NCBI GenBank assembly: GCA_017415425.1
Contig: JAFQGT010000019.1
Location: 1 to 64,000 of the forward strand
Reading direction: 5' to 3'
DNA length: 64,000 nucleotides
Source of the DNA: Oscillospiraceae bacterium
Lineage (GTDB): Bacteria; Bacillota; Clostridia; Oscillospirales; Oscillospiraceae
This document shows, one piece after another, positions 42,743 to 51,614 of the stretch (its first letter is position 1; each line of letters starts with the position of its first letter). The translations under genes were made by a program, and so were the position numbers. The notes beneath the pieces are model-generated. The model worked only from the letters and a program-made list of their open reading frames with translations, had not been told where the DNA came from and did no database searches.

Positions 42743-42756
42743 TTTGGAGGAGTTCT

Positions 42757-44127
42757 ATGAATTACGATGTGTTGATCATTGGCGCCGGACCCGGAGGTAT
42801 TTTCTCTGCCTACGAGCTAGTCAAATTAAATTCTGGTTTGAAAATCGCAGTTTTGGATGCGGGCCACGAGCTGAGCAAGCGGCATTGTCCCATTGACGGT
42901 GTGAAGATCAAAAGCTGCATTGGGTGCAAGAGTTGTTCCATTATGAACGGCTTTGGCGGTGCAGGCGCATTTTCCGACGGCAAATATAACATTACTAACG
43001 ACTTTGGCGGCACACTGTATGAGTATATCGGAAAGCAGCGGGCGCTGGAATTGATGCACTATGTGGATGATATCAATATGCGCTACGGCGGAGAGGGTAC
43101 GAAGATGTACTCCACTGCCGGCTCAAAGTTCAAGAAGCTCTGCCTTCAGAACGGACTGCACCTGCTGGATGCCTCTGTTCGGCATTTGGGCACCGATATC
43201 AACTATGTGGTTCTGGAAAATATCTATAACGATCTGAAGGATAAACTGGACTTTTATTTCGACACTCCTGTAGAGAAAGTCAGCTGTATCGATGGTGGTT
43301 ATGAAGTTCATTGTGCTGACCGGGTGTATACCTGCAAAAAGTGTATTATCTCCGTGGGACGCAGCGGAAGCAAGTGGATGGAAACTGTATGTAAGGACCT
43401 GAACATCAGTACCAAGTCCAACCGTGTTGACCTTGGTGTGCGGGTGGAGCTGCCGGCAGAGGTGTTTTCACATCTGACCGATGAGCTTTACGAAAGTAAG
43501 ATCCTGTACCGCACCCAGAAGTACGGAGATTTGGTCCGTACCTTCTGTATGAATCCCAGAGGTGCGGTGGTGAATGAGAACACCAACGGCATTGTGACTG
43601 TCAACGGTCACAGCTATGAAGATCCGGCAAAGCAGACGGACAACACCAATTTTGCACTGTTGGTCGCCAAGCATTTTTCAGAACCGTTTAAGGACAGTAA
43701 CGGCTACGGTGAGTCCATTGCTCGTTTGAGCAATATGCTGGGTGGTGGCGTGATTGCCCAGCGTTTTGGGGATTTGATACGTGGTCGACGTTCTACGCCT
43801 AACCGTATGAAAGACTCCTTTATGACCCCCACGCTGAATGCCACTGCAGGCGATCTGAGCCTGGTGCTTCCCAAGCGGATTCTGGACGGTATCATTGAGA
43901 TGATCTATGCGCTGGATAAGATCGCCCCCGGCACGGCCAATGATGACACACTGCTCTATGGCGTGGAAGTCAAGTTCTACAATATGGAAGTGGCAGTGGA
44001 TGCGCATCTGGAAAGCTGCCATAAGGGACTTTATATCATCGGTGATGGCAGCGGTATTACCCACAGTTTGTCCCACGCCTCTGCCAGCGGTGTCCATGTA
44101 GCAAGAAATATCGCAGAACAATCATAA
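42757..44127 (+). CDS. COG2509-type FAD-dependent dehydrogenase, short form
   Basis: 456 aa. FAD motif VLIIGAGPGGIFSAYELV, a Cys-rich segment C-x2-C-x2-C (SCIGCKSCSIMNGFGGAGAFSDGKYN) that could hold a cluster, GRSGSKWME, DLGVRVELPAEVF, RTFCMNPRGAVV, and IGDGSGITHSLSHASASG. Same uncharacterised family as 12146-13723 but without its N-terminal extension. Co-transcribed with udp; substrate unknown. Confidence 0.85.
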   Translation: MNYDVLIIGAGPGGIFSAYELVKLNSGLKIAVLDAGHELSKRHCPIDGVKIKSCIGCKSCSIMNGFGGAGAFSDGKYNITNDFGGTLYEYIGKQRALELMHYVDDINMRYGGEGTKMYSTAGSKFKKLCLQNGLHLLDASVRHLGTDINYVVLENIYNDLKDKLDFYFDTPVEKVSCIDGGYEVHCADRVYTCKKCIISVGRSGSKWMETVCKDLNISTKSNRVDLGVRVELPAEVFSHLTDELYESKILYRTQKYGDLVRTFCMNPRGAVVNENTNGIVTVNGHSYEDPAKQTDNTNFALLVAKHFSEPFKDSNGYGESIARLSNMLGGGVIAQRFGDLIRGRRSTPNRMKDSFMTPTLNATAGDLSLVLPKRILDGIIEMIYALDKIAPGTANDDTLLYGVEVKFYNMEVAVDAHLESCHKGLYIIGDGSGITHSLSHASASGVHVARNIAEQS

Positions 44128-44130
44128 ATA

Positions 44131-44160
44131 AAAGAAGAGCCTGTTTAAGGCTCTTCTTTT
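44131..44160. terminator. Bidirectional terminator
   Basis: AAAGAAGAGCC-TGTTTAA-GGCTCTTCTTTT between convergent genes. Confidence 0.9.
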
Positions 44161-45359
44161 CGCTTTTTCAGATAACAGAACGCGGTAACCGCGGTTTCCA
44201 TTGGATACAGGAACAGCATACAGATATTAATGATCCGCAGACTTGCGTTATAAATCTGCATATTTCCGGTTGTGTATACAGAAATGGGGAGATATTTGTC
44301 GGTTGTGCCTTCGTATCGGATTTGCTTTACCGAGAAGTTTTTGCGTTCATACTGGCAAAGGATATTGCCATCCCGATCTTTCAGCGTTTTGGTGCGGATT
44401 TTTTCCGGATTGGTATCAATATCCCGCTCCATAAAGCCTGCAAAACTTTCATAATCATCAAATGTTTTGGAGGGTTCTTCAAATAAGGAAACAGGCAGAA
44501 ACAGATTCAGTAGAATCTGAACAGCGAGTGTAGCCGCCATCGCAACCAGCAACCATTTTGTACATTTGCGCTTTGCCTGTTTGTTCTCAATCCGGACGGT
44601 ATCCCGTTCTGGAGTAATCTGAATCGTTCCGTTTATGATCATTGACTTATACCGAAGCTGATAGATCAGATACCAAACACCTACCGCAGCCAGCGGGTAT
44701 ATCAGTTTTCGCGCAATAAACAGGAGCAGTGCCCAAAGATCCTGTGCGTAAATTCTTCCTATTAGAGTGGTAAGAATATCCGTTAGTGGCAGACTGAAGG
44801 TGGCCAGAAAGATGCTCAAACCAACGGAACATTGGGTAAACCGTATAACCCGTTCTCTGTAGCGCCACACATCCTGCTGGCAGAAATCAGTATCGGCAAC
44901 ACACATAAAGGCTTGGTTCTTAAAGATGACTTGACAGATAATGCCCGCAAGATAGAAGGCGCATCCGATCAAAAAACCAATCTGGGCTTTACCATAGCCG
45001 AAGGCGGCGATCAATACCACGATCAGACCCAGAATATAGATGCCCATTGCAATATACGAACGATTTTGAAAACGGTTTGTGCCGGAAAGCAGAATCCTTT
45101 GCAGTTGCTTTTCTCCTTTTGCTGAGGAGATGTTCCGGTCTTCCGCGGATTTTCGTTCACCCCGGAGCAGCTCGTCGCAGGTGACATCAAAAACTTCGGC
45201 GATCACAGGGATCAGTGACAAATCCGGCAGACCTTCATCCCGTTCCCAGCGGCTGACAGACTTATCGGATACATCCAGTTTTTCAGCCAGCTCTTTTTGG
45301 GTTAGTCCTTGTGCCTTACGCAGGGCGGCAATAAACGAACCGATGGTTTTTGGTTCCAT
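44145..45359 (-). CDS. XRE-family regulator with multi-span membrane domain
   Basis: 404 aa. An N-terminal Cro/C1-type helix-turn-helix (5-60: IAALRKAQGLTQKELAEKLDVSD then KSVSRWERDEGLPD) is linked to a membrane part with seven to eight hydrophobic segments and an extracytoplasmic loop (about 300-365). Such membrane-tethered XRE proteins are common in Firmicutes and may sense envelope signals; the target is unknown. ATG 45359 follows SD AAGGAGGT. Confidence 0.85.
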   Translation of the reverse strand: MEPKTIGSFIAALRKAQGLTQKELAEKLDVSDKSVSRWERDEGLPDLSLIPVIAEVFDVTCDELLRGERKSAEDRNISSAKGEKQLQRILLSGTNRFQNRSYIAMGIYILGLIVVLIAAFGYGKAQIGFLIGCAFYLAGIICQVIFKNQAFMCVADTDFCQQDVWRYRERVIRFTQCSVGLSIFLATFSLPLTDILTTLIGRIYAQDLWALLLFIARKLIYPLAAVGVWYLIYQLRYKSMIINGTIQITPERDTVRIENKQAKRKCTKWLLVAMAATLAVQILLNLFLPVSLFEEPSKTFDDYESFAGFMERDIDTNPEKIRTKTLKDRDGNILCQYERKNFSVKQIRYEGTTDKYLPISVYTTGNMQIYNASLRIINICMLFLYPMETAVTAFCYLKKRKEEP

Positions 45360-45457
45360 AAGTGTACCTCCTTGTGTTTGATATGCCATTATTCTAGCGG
45401 TCCGAGGGTGAGAACACAACCCAAAAGATATGGAATCCACTCTCGTTTTGCGAGAAA

Positions 45458-45490
45458 AACAACGGGTGTGTCTATGACACGCCCGTTGTT
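45458..45490. terminator. Terminator after the EamA gene
   Basis: AACAACGGG-TGTGTC-TAT-GACAC-GCCCGTTGTT hairpin directly at the end of the minus-strand gene, A/T-rich flank. Confidence 0.8.
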
Positions 45491-46389
45491 TATTTGGATA
45501 GTTTCTTATCCGGTAATTGGGAAAGGATGATCGCGCCAAATACCAGCAGACAACCAATGCCCTCCCACAAAGTTAACCGTTCCTGAAGGATCAGCCAGCC
45601 GGACAGTACGGCAAATACTGATTCCAGACTCATCAGCAGGGAGGCGGTGGCAGGCTCCACATCTTTTTGTCCGATGATCTGCAGAGAGTAGGCAATACCC
45701 ATAGACATAAATCCCGCGTAGGCAAGAGAGCCGCTGCTGCTCCAAATTGCCGACCAGGCCGGCGTTTCGACGGCGAACATAAGCGGTGTGGTCAGTACAG
45801 CGCAGACAAGGCTATTGAGACAGTTCAGCCGCAGGCAATCCACTTGGTTGGCGTAATGATCCACAAACAGGATCTGCACGGCAAACGCCAGCGCACAGCC
45901 CAGGAGCAGCAGGTCGCCGGTACTGATTTTGGTCACGCCCACACAGCTCAAGCAGTATAGTCCCGCCACGCCCAGCAGCACGCTGAGTGGAATCCATTTG
46001 GAGGGCTTTTTCTTCCAAAAAATCCCGATGATCGGCACAAATACGATGTACATAGCGGTCAAAAATGCGGACTTACCTGCATCCGTATCCACAATGGCCA
46101 TTTGCTGCAGATTGGCGGCCAGAAACAGTGGAATACCACAGAGCAAACTTGCCTTCCACAGTTTCGGATCGGCCCATCGGGACAGAAAGTTTTTGCTATC
46201 CTGCGGCTTTTTGATGCGATCTACAATCCAGATGATCGGCAGAAGGATCAATGCGCCCAGGGCGCAGCGAATGGCTTGAAAGGTAAAGGGGCCGATATGG
46301 TCCATACCCACACTTTGCGCCACAAAAGTGGAACCCCAGATAATGGTTGCAATGATTAGGGCGATGCTGCCCCGTAATTGTTGTTTCAT
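45490..46389 (-). CDS. EamA/DMT-family transporter
   Basis: 299 aa, ten hydrophobic helices in two EamA halves (first GSIALIIATIIWGSTFVAQSVG; second GDLLLLGCALAFAVQILF). Exports metabolites or amino acids in known relatives; substrate not readable. ATG 46389 follows GGTGATG at six bases; upstream in-frame starts lack SD. Divergent from pepF. Confidence 0.88.
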   Translation of the reverse strand: MKQQLRGSIALIIATIIWGSTFVAQSVGMDHIGPFTFQAIRCALGALILLPIIWIVDRIKKPQDSKNFLSRWADPKLWKASLLCGIPLFLAANLQQMAIVDTDAGKSAFLTAMYIVFVPIIGIFWKKKPSKWIPLSVLLGVAGLYCLSCVGVTKISTGDLLLLGCALAFAVQILFVDHYANQVDCLRLNCLNSLVCAVLTTPLMFAVETPAWSAIWSSSGSLAYAGFMSMGIAYSLQIIGQKDVEPATASLLMSLESVFAVLSGWLILQERLTLWEGIGCLLVFGAIILSQLPDKKLSK

Positions 46390-46446
46390 AAATTTCATCA
46401 CCGTTTGACACTCTAGCATATTTTGAAAATAAAAACAAGTGCCGCA

Positions 46447-46474
46447 TTGCAATTTCTTATGTGTGTGCTATAAT
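46447..46474 (+). promoter_or_regulatory. Promoter of pepF
   Basis: TTGCAA, 16-bp spacer, TATAAT within TGTGCTATAAT. Confidence 0.75.
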
Positions 46475-46503
46475 AACAATGAAATAACTTAGGAGGAACT
46501 ACT

Positions 46504-48309
46504 ATGGCTGACACTACCAAAATCAGAGAGCGTTGTGAGATTCCCGTAGAGGATACTTGGGCAACCGAGGACCTGTTTGCTACCGATGAGGCTTGGGAGC
46601 AGGAACTGGAAGCGCTGAGCGCGGAAAAAGATGTATTGGCTGCTTATGCCGGTCGTCTTGGTCAGAGCGGTGAGACGCTGTATGAGTATCTGTACAAAAT
46701 GGAGATGTCTGATGTCCGGGGACATCTACTAGGTAACTATTGTATGCGCAAGGCGGATGTGGACACCCGGGACGCTACCTATCAGGCTATGCGGGGCAAG
46801 TTTATGAGCGTGGTGGTTGCAATGGGCGCCGCCCTCAGTTTTGAAACACCCGAAATTATGGCAATCTCAGAGGATTCATTAAACGGTTTCTACGCCGATT
46901 GCCCCAAGTTGGAGCGTTACCGCCGGTATTTGACCAACCTGCGACGGAAGAAGGATCACGTGCTGTCTCCTGCGGAAGAGAAGTTGCTGGCAGCCGCCGG
47001 TGAGATCTCTCAAGCACCCAGCGATACTTACGGTATGTTTGCCAATGCGGACATTAAGTTTGCAGATGCGCTGGATTCCGAAGGCAATTCCCACGCTGTT
47101 TCCCAGGGAACATTTGTGCCCATTCAAAGTGGCACTGACCGTCTGCTGCGGAAAAATGCCTACGAGAGCCTGTACGACGGCTTTGCCAATTATAAAAATA
47201 CAGCAGCATCCTTGCTCAATGCCCAGAATAAGCAGCTGAAGTTCTTTGCGGAAGCCAGATATTATGAGAATGCTTTTGAGGCTTCTTTGGACAATACCAA
47301 TGTGCCTACTTCTGTGTATCTGAATCTGATCGATACTGTTCACAAGAATATGGACAAGATGCACCGATATGTCCGTTTGCGGAAGAAGATGCTGGGTGTC
47401 GATGAGTTGCATTTCTACGATGTGTATGCACCGCTGGTTTCCGATGTGGGTAAGAACATTCCCTTTGCCGAGGCCAAGCAGACCGTGTATGATGCCTTGG
47501 CGCCCTTGGGTGATGAGTATCGCAAGGTGCTGAAGGAAGGCTTTGAAAACCGCTGGATCGATGTCTACCAGAATGTGGGCAAGCGCAGCGGCGCATACTC
47601 TGCCGGCGCTGCAGTGCACCCCTTTGTGCTGCTGAACTACTCCGGAACACTGGACAGCCAGTTCACCTTGGCACACGAGATGGGTCACGCGCTCCACTCC
47701 TACCTGTCTAACAAGCATCAGAATCCAATTGATGCCGGTTATGTGATTTTTGTGGCGGAAGTGGCATCCACCTGCAATGAAGCGCTGCTGATGGAGTACT
47801 TGCTGAACAAGACCACTGATAAGAAGGAACGGATTTATCTTATCAACCATTTCTTGGAGCAGTTTAAGGGTACACTGTACCGCCAGACAATGTTTGCTGA
47901 GTTTGAGCTGAATATCGGACGTATGGCTGCCCAGGGGCAGACCCTGACTGCCGATGCTCTGTGTGCGGAATACCGCCGTCTGAACGAGGAGTACTTTGGT
48001 CCCGATATGGTGGTAGATGACCGGATCGCTATGGAGTGGGCAAGAATTCCTCACTTCTATTACAACTACTATGTGTTCCAGTATGCCACCGGCTATTCTG
48101 CGGCCATTGCGCTGTCCCAGAAGATTTTGGCAGAGGGTGAACCTGCTGTGAAGGACTATCTGAACTTCCTGTCCGGTGGCTGCTCCAAGAGTCCCATTGA
48201 CCTGCTGAAGGGCGCAGGTGTGGATATGACCGGTCCTGAGCCCGTGCAGGCTGCACTGGAGCTGTTTGGCAGACTTCTGGACGAGATGGAGACCCTGATC
48301 GGTGAATAA
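46504..48309 (+). CDS. pepF: Oligoendopeptidase F (M3B)
   Basis: 601-aa cytosolic zinc peptidase cleaving 7-17-residue peptides. Zinc motif FTLAHEMGHALHSYLS with the downstream Glu in AEVASTCNEALL, and the M3B C-terminal PHFYYNYYVFQYATGYSAA. Full family length. SD TAGGAGG. Followed after one base by a small unknown ORF. Confidence 0.96.
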   Translation: MADTTKIRERCEIPVEDTWATEDLFATDEAWEQELEALSAEKDVLAAYAGRLGQSGETLYEYLYKMEMSDVRGHLLGNYCMRKADVDTRDATYQAMRGKFMSVVVAMGAALSFETPEIMAISEDSLNGFYADCPKLERYRRYLTNLRRKKDHVLSPAEEKLLAAAGEISQAPSDTYGMFANADIKFADALDSEGNSHAVSQGTFVPIQSGTDRLLRKNAYESLYDGFANYKNTAASLLNAQNKQLKFFAEARYYENAFEASLDNTNVPTSVYLNLIDTVHKNMDKMHRYVRLRKKMLGVDELHFYDVYAPLVSDVGKNIPFAEAKQTVYDALAPLGDEYRKVLKEGFENRWIDVYQNVGKRSGAYSAGAAVHPFVLLNYSGTLDSQFTLAHEMGHALHSYLSNKHQNPIDAGYVIFVAEVASTCNEALLMEYLLNKTTDKKERIYLINHFLEQFKGTLYRQTMFAEFELNIGRMAAQGQTLTADALCAEYRRLNEEYFGPDMVVDDRIAMEWARIPHFYYNYYVFQYATGYSAAIALSQKILAEGEPAVKDYLNFLSGGCSKSPIDLLKGAGVDMTGPEPVQAALELFGRLLDEMETLIGE

Positions 48310-48310
48310 T

Positions 48311-48577
48311 ATGCCGGATATTTATATTCCCACGCTGCATTCCTTTGCTATGAAAAATCCATTTACCGGCTCTTGTGGCCAGCTGCGGTTCAAAATCGTT
48401 CCACAGGTGCAGATGCTTACTCAAAAAGAGGTGGATATGGAAAACAGCACCATATTTGCCCAATACTGGCACGGCCCGCTGTGCTATGAAAAGAGCCAGA
48501 TGGAGGGGGAGGCTACTTTCCCGATGAGTGAAGATGGCAGGGAAGCGTTAAAAAAGTGGCTGGAAGAAAAAGTATAA
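48311..48577 (+). CDS. 88-aa protein of unknown function after pepF
   Basis: Begins MPDIYIPTLHSFAMKNPFTG and contains the aromatic IFAQYWHGPLCYEKSQMEGE and a helical end REALKKWLEEKV. No signal peptide or membrane segment. Starts one base after the pepF stop with only a weak SD, so translation may rely on coupling, and ends five bases before a good terminator. No family recognised; position argues for a real cistron. Confidence 0.65.
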   Translation: MPDIYIPTLHSFAMKNPFTGSCGQLRFKIVPQVQMLTQKEVDMENSTIFAQYWHGPLCYEKSQMEGEATFPMSEDGREALKKWLEEKV

Positions 48578-48581
48578 AAGA

Positions 48582-48609
48582 CGGGCCGCCGAAGGGCGGC
48601 CTGTTTTTT
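48582..48609 (+). terminator. Terminator of the pepF unit
   Basis: GGCCGCC-gaag-GGCGGCC followed by TG and T6. Confidence 0.93.
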
Positions 48610-48629
48610 GCAAAAAACGGGCAAAACCA

Positions 48630-48657
48630 TTGACATTTTCCGCTATTGTGGTAGAAT
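48630..48657 (+). promoter_or_regulatory. Promoter of the alaS T-box transcript
   Basis: TTGACA, 16-bp spacer, TAGAAT; start near 48664. Confidence 0.8.
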
Positions 48658-48663
48658 TAACAC

Positions 48664-48886
48664 GATATGTAAAGGCAATGCGGAAACAAAGATGATTGTG
48701 GTCGCCAAAGCGAGAGGGGAATGGTGTGAGCCCCTTGCAGAGCATCATCCAGCCACTTCCAAGCAGCCCGGGATGACCGGGACGGGTGCTCCCGTTACAG
48801 AGCAGCTAAGATACCGGTTTTCCGGTGAATTAGGGTGGTACCGCGAGCGCCTCGCCCCTAAAAACAGGGGAGAGGTTTATTTTTTT
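48664..48886 (+). promoter_or_regulatory. T-box riboswitch (alanine) upstream of alaS
   Basis: The T-box core AGGGTGGTACCGCG is at 48832-48845; its UGGU pairs with the ACCA end of uncharged tRNA-Ala. Stem I has GATGAT/ATCATC and GGAA/TTCC helices around an internal loop whose 3' side holds GCC (48752-48754), the alanine specifier. The terminator (48850-48875 stem CCTCGCCCC/GGGGAGAGG, then T-rich 48876-48886) competes with the antiterminator. Low charged tRNA-Ala should permit read-through into alaS. Confidence 0.95.
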
Positions 48887-48913
48887 GAAAAATTTTATGG
48901 AGGTTATATCCAA

Positions 48914-51550
48914 ATGGCTAAAAAACCCTATGGCGTAAATGAATTGCGTGAAATGTTCCTGTCCTATTTTGAGAGCAAGGAGCACTTGCGCCTGCCCAGT
49001 TTCTCTCTGATTCCTCAGAACGATGCATCGCTTCTTCTGATCAACTCCGGTATGGCACCTATGAAGCCTTATTTTAAGGGCGAAGTAGAGCCTCCCCGTA
49101 GAAGAGTCTGCACCTGCCAGAAGTGTATTCGTACCGGTGATATTGAAAACATCGGTAAGACGGCCCGTCACGGCACTTACTTTGAGATGCTTGGCAACTT
49201 CTCCTTTGGCGATTATTTCAAGCGGGAAGCCATTGCTTGGAGCTGGGAATTCTTGACCAAAGTGGTAGGTCTGGAGGAAGACCGTCTGTTTCCGTCTATC
49301 TATGAGAACGACGAAGAGGCTTTCGAGATCTGGAATAAGGAGATCGGCATTCCTGCAGAAAATATCTTCCGTTTCGGCAAGAAAGATAACTTCTGGGAGC
49401 ACGGCTCCGGCCCTTGCGGTCCCTGCTCTGAGATCTACTATGACCGCGGTGAAAAGTACGGCTGTGGCAGCCCTGATTGCAAGGTCGGTTGTGAGTGCGA
49501 CCGGTTTATGGAAGTGTGGAATAATGTGTTCTCCCAATTCGACAACGACGGCCAGGGCAACTACACCGAATTGGTGCAGAAGAACATCGACACCGGTATG
49601 GGTCTGGAGCGTCTGGCTGTCGTATGCCAGGATGTCAATTCTCTGTTTGATGTGGATACGGTTATGAACATCACCAACCACGTCACCGCCATCACCGGCG
49701 CATCCTACGGCCAGAGTACCAAGACCGATGTGAGCCTGCGTGTGATCACCGACCACATTCGCGCTTCCACATTTATGATCGCCGATGGCGTGCAGCCCAC
49801 CAATGAGGGCCGCGGCTATGTGCTGCGTCGTTTGCTCCGCCGTGCTGCCCGTCACGGTAAGCTGCTGGGTGTCAACAGACCCTTCCTGTTTGAGGTAGTG
49901 GAGACGGTTATTCGTGAGAACGAGAGCCACTACACCTACCTGCGTGAGCGCGCTGACCATATTATCCGCGTGGTCAAGACCGAAGAAGAGAACTTCGCCC
50001 GTACCATCGATACCGGTATGCGCATTTTCGGCGAAAAGCTGAATCAGCACAAATCTGCCGGCGTGACCGTATTTTCCGGTGAGGACGCCTTCCTGTTGGC
50101 TGACACCTATGGTTTCCCTGTGGACTTGACAGTAGAAATGCTGGAAGACGAGGGTATGAGCCTGAATATGGATAAGTTTATTGCCTGCCGCGAGGAACAG
50201 AGAGTTCGTGCCCGTGAAGCGCGGAAGGCGCTGGGCGATCTGGGCTGGGCCGGCATCGACCTGGGACTGGATACCACTCCTACGAACTTTGTGGGTTATG
50301 AAATGAATAACTGTGAGGCCAAGGTTCTGGCAGTGTGTGTGGGGGAAGAAGTCACCGGTTCTATCACCGGCGGCGAACAGGGCATTATCGTTCTGGATAA
50401 GACTCCCTTCTATGCAGAAATGGGCGGTCAGTCTGCGGACTTCGGTGTGATCATTGTAGGCGACAGCCGCTTTAAGGTTACCGGTGTCCAGAAAGACAAG
50501 GGTGGCAAGTACCTACACTCCGGCGTGATGCGCAGCGGTACCATCAAGACCGACGATGTGGTGCTGGCATCCATTGATGTGGAGCGCCGGAAGGCCATTA
50601 TGCGCGCCCACTCCGCAACCCACCTGCTGCAGAAGGCCCTTAAGAGCGTGCTGGGTGACCACGTGCATCAGGCCGGCTCCCTGGTGGAACCGGACCGTCT
50701 GCGTTTCGACTTCTCCCACTACTCTGCTGTTACAGCAGAGGAACTGGCAAAGATCGACTCCATTGTGCAAGCTGCCGTTTTGGAAGGCTATGATGTGGAC
50801 GTCCGTGAGATGCCCATTGAAGAGGCTAAGAAAATGGGCGCTATGGCGCTGTTCAGCGAAAAGTACGGCGATACTGTCCGTGTGGTCAATATGGGCGGCT
50901 ACTCCATTGAGCTGTGTGGCGGTACTCACTTAGACAATACTGCTAAGATCGGACCGTTCCGTATTGAGAGCGAGGGCTCTGTTGCTTCCGGTGTCCGTCG
51001 TATTGAGGCAATTACCGGTAAGGAATGCTTGGCGGATATGGCCAAGACACATAACTTGCTCTACAGCGCTGCGGCTGAGTTTAAGGTCAAGCCCGGTGAA
51101 TTGGTGGATAAGATCCACGCCCAGATTGAAGAAGTAAAGGGCCTGAAGAAGACCATCGAGTCCTTCCGGGCCAAGGAAACCGCCGGCGAGGTAGACCGGA
51201 TCCTGTTTGGCGCTCATGATGTGGGCGGCTTGCGTGTGCTGACGGTCAATGTGCCCGATGCGGATGCGGGCAAACTGCGGCAGATGGGCGATACCCTGCG
51301 GGACAAGGCCGCTAATGTGGTGGCTGTGCTGTCCTCTGTCAGCGGTGAAAAGATCACCTTCCTGGCTGTCTGCGGCAAGGATGCAAACGCCAAGGGTGTC
51401 AAGGCTGGCGATCTGGTGAAGCACGTATGCTCCATTTGCGGCGGATCCGGCGGCGGAAAGCCTGACTCTGCTATGGGCGGCGGCAAGGATCCTCTGAAGG
51501 TAGACGACGCGCTGGCTTCTGTGGATAACTTTGTGGCATCCAAGATCTAA
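48914..51550 (+). CDS. alaS: Alanyl-tRNA synthetase
   Basis: 878 aa, full length. Class II aminoacylation domain (ARHGTYFEMLGNFSFGDYFK, motif 2 region WEHGSGPCGPCSEIYYD, RGYVLRRLLRRAARHG), editing domain with HSATHLLQKAL and CGGTHLDNT, and C-Ala domain ending GGGKPDSAMGGGKDP. ATG 48914 follows GGAGGT; the frame is open through the leader but translation cannot start there. Controlled by the T-box. Confidence 0.97.
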   Translation: MAKKPYGVNELREMFLSYFESKEHLRLPSFSLIPQNDASLLLINSGMAPMKPYFKGEVEPPRRRVCTCQKCIRTGDIENIGKTARHGTYFEMLGNFSFGDYFKREAIAWSWEFLTKVVGLEEDRLFPSIYENDEEAFEIWNKEIGIPAENIFRFGKKDNFWEHGSGPCGPCSEIYYDRGEKYGCGSPDCKVGCECDRFMEVWNNVFSQFDNDGQGNYTELVQKNIDTGMGLERLAVVCQDVNSLFDVDTVMNITNHVTAITGASYGQSTKTDVSLRVITDHIRASTFMIADGVQPTNEGRGYVLRRLLRRAARHGKLLGVNRPFLFEVVETVIRENESHYTYLRERADHIIRVVKTEEENFARTIDTGMRIFGEKLNQHKSAGVTVFSGEDAFLLADTYGFPVDLTVEMLEDEGMSLNMDKFIACREEQRVRAREARKALGDLGWAGIDLGLDTTPTNFVGYEMNNCEAKVLAVCVGEEVTGSITGGEQGIIVLDKTPFYAEMGGQSADFGVIIVGDSRFKVTGVQKDKGGKYLHSGVMRSGTIKTDDVVLASIDVERRKAIMRAHSATHLLQKALKSVLGDHVHQAGSLVEPDRLRFDFSHYSAVTAEELAKIDSIVQAAVLEGYDVDVREMPIEEAKKMGAMALFSEKYGDTVRVVNMGGYSIELCGGTHLDNTAKIGPFRIESEGSVASGVRRIEAITGKECLADMAKTHNLLYSAAAEFKVKPGELVDKIHAQIEEVKGLKKTIESFRAKETAGEVDRILFGAHDVGGLRVLTVNVPDADAGKLRQMGDTLRDKAANVVAVLSSVSGEKITFLAVCGKDANAKGVKAGDLVKHVCSICGGSGGGKPDSAMGGGKDPLKVDDALASVDNFVASKI

Positions 51551-51556
51551 AGAATC

Positions 51557-51591
51557 AAAAAGACGCTGCCCCCGCGGTAGCGTCTTTTTTT
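51557..51591 (+). terminator. Terminator after alaS
   Basis: AAAAAGACGCTxCC...CGGTAGCGTCTTTTTTT hairpin. Confidence 0.9.
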
Positions 51592-51614
51592 AACAGAGAG
51601 GAGAAACAAGGGAT

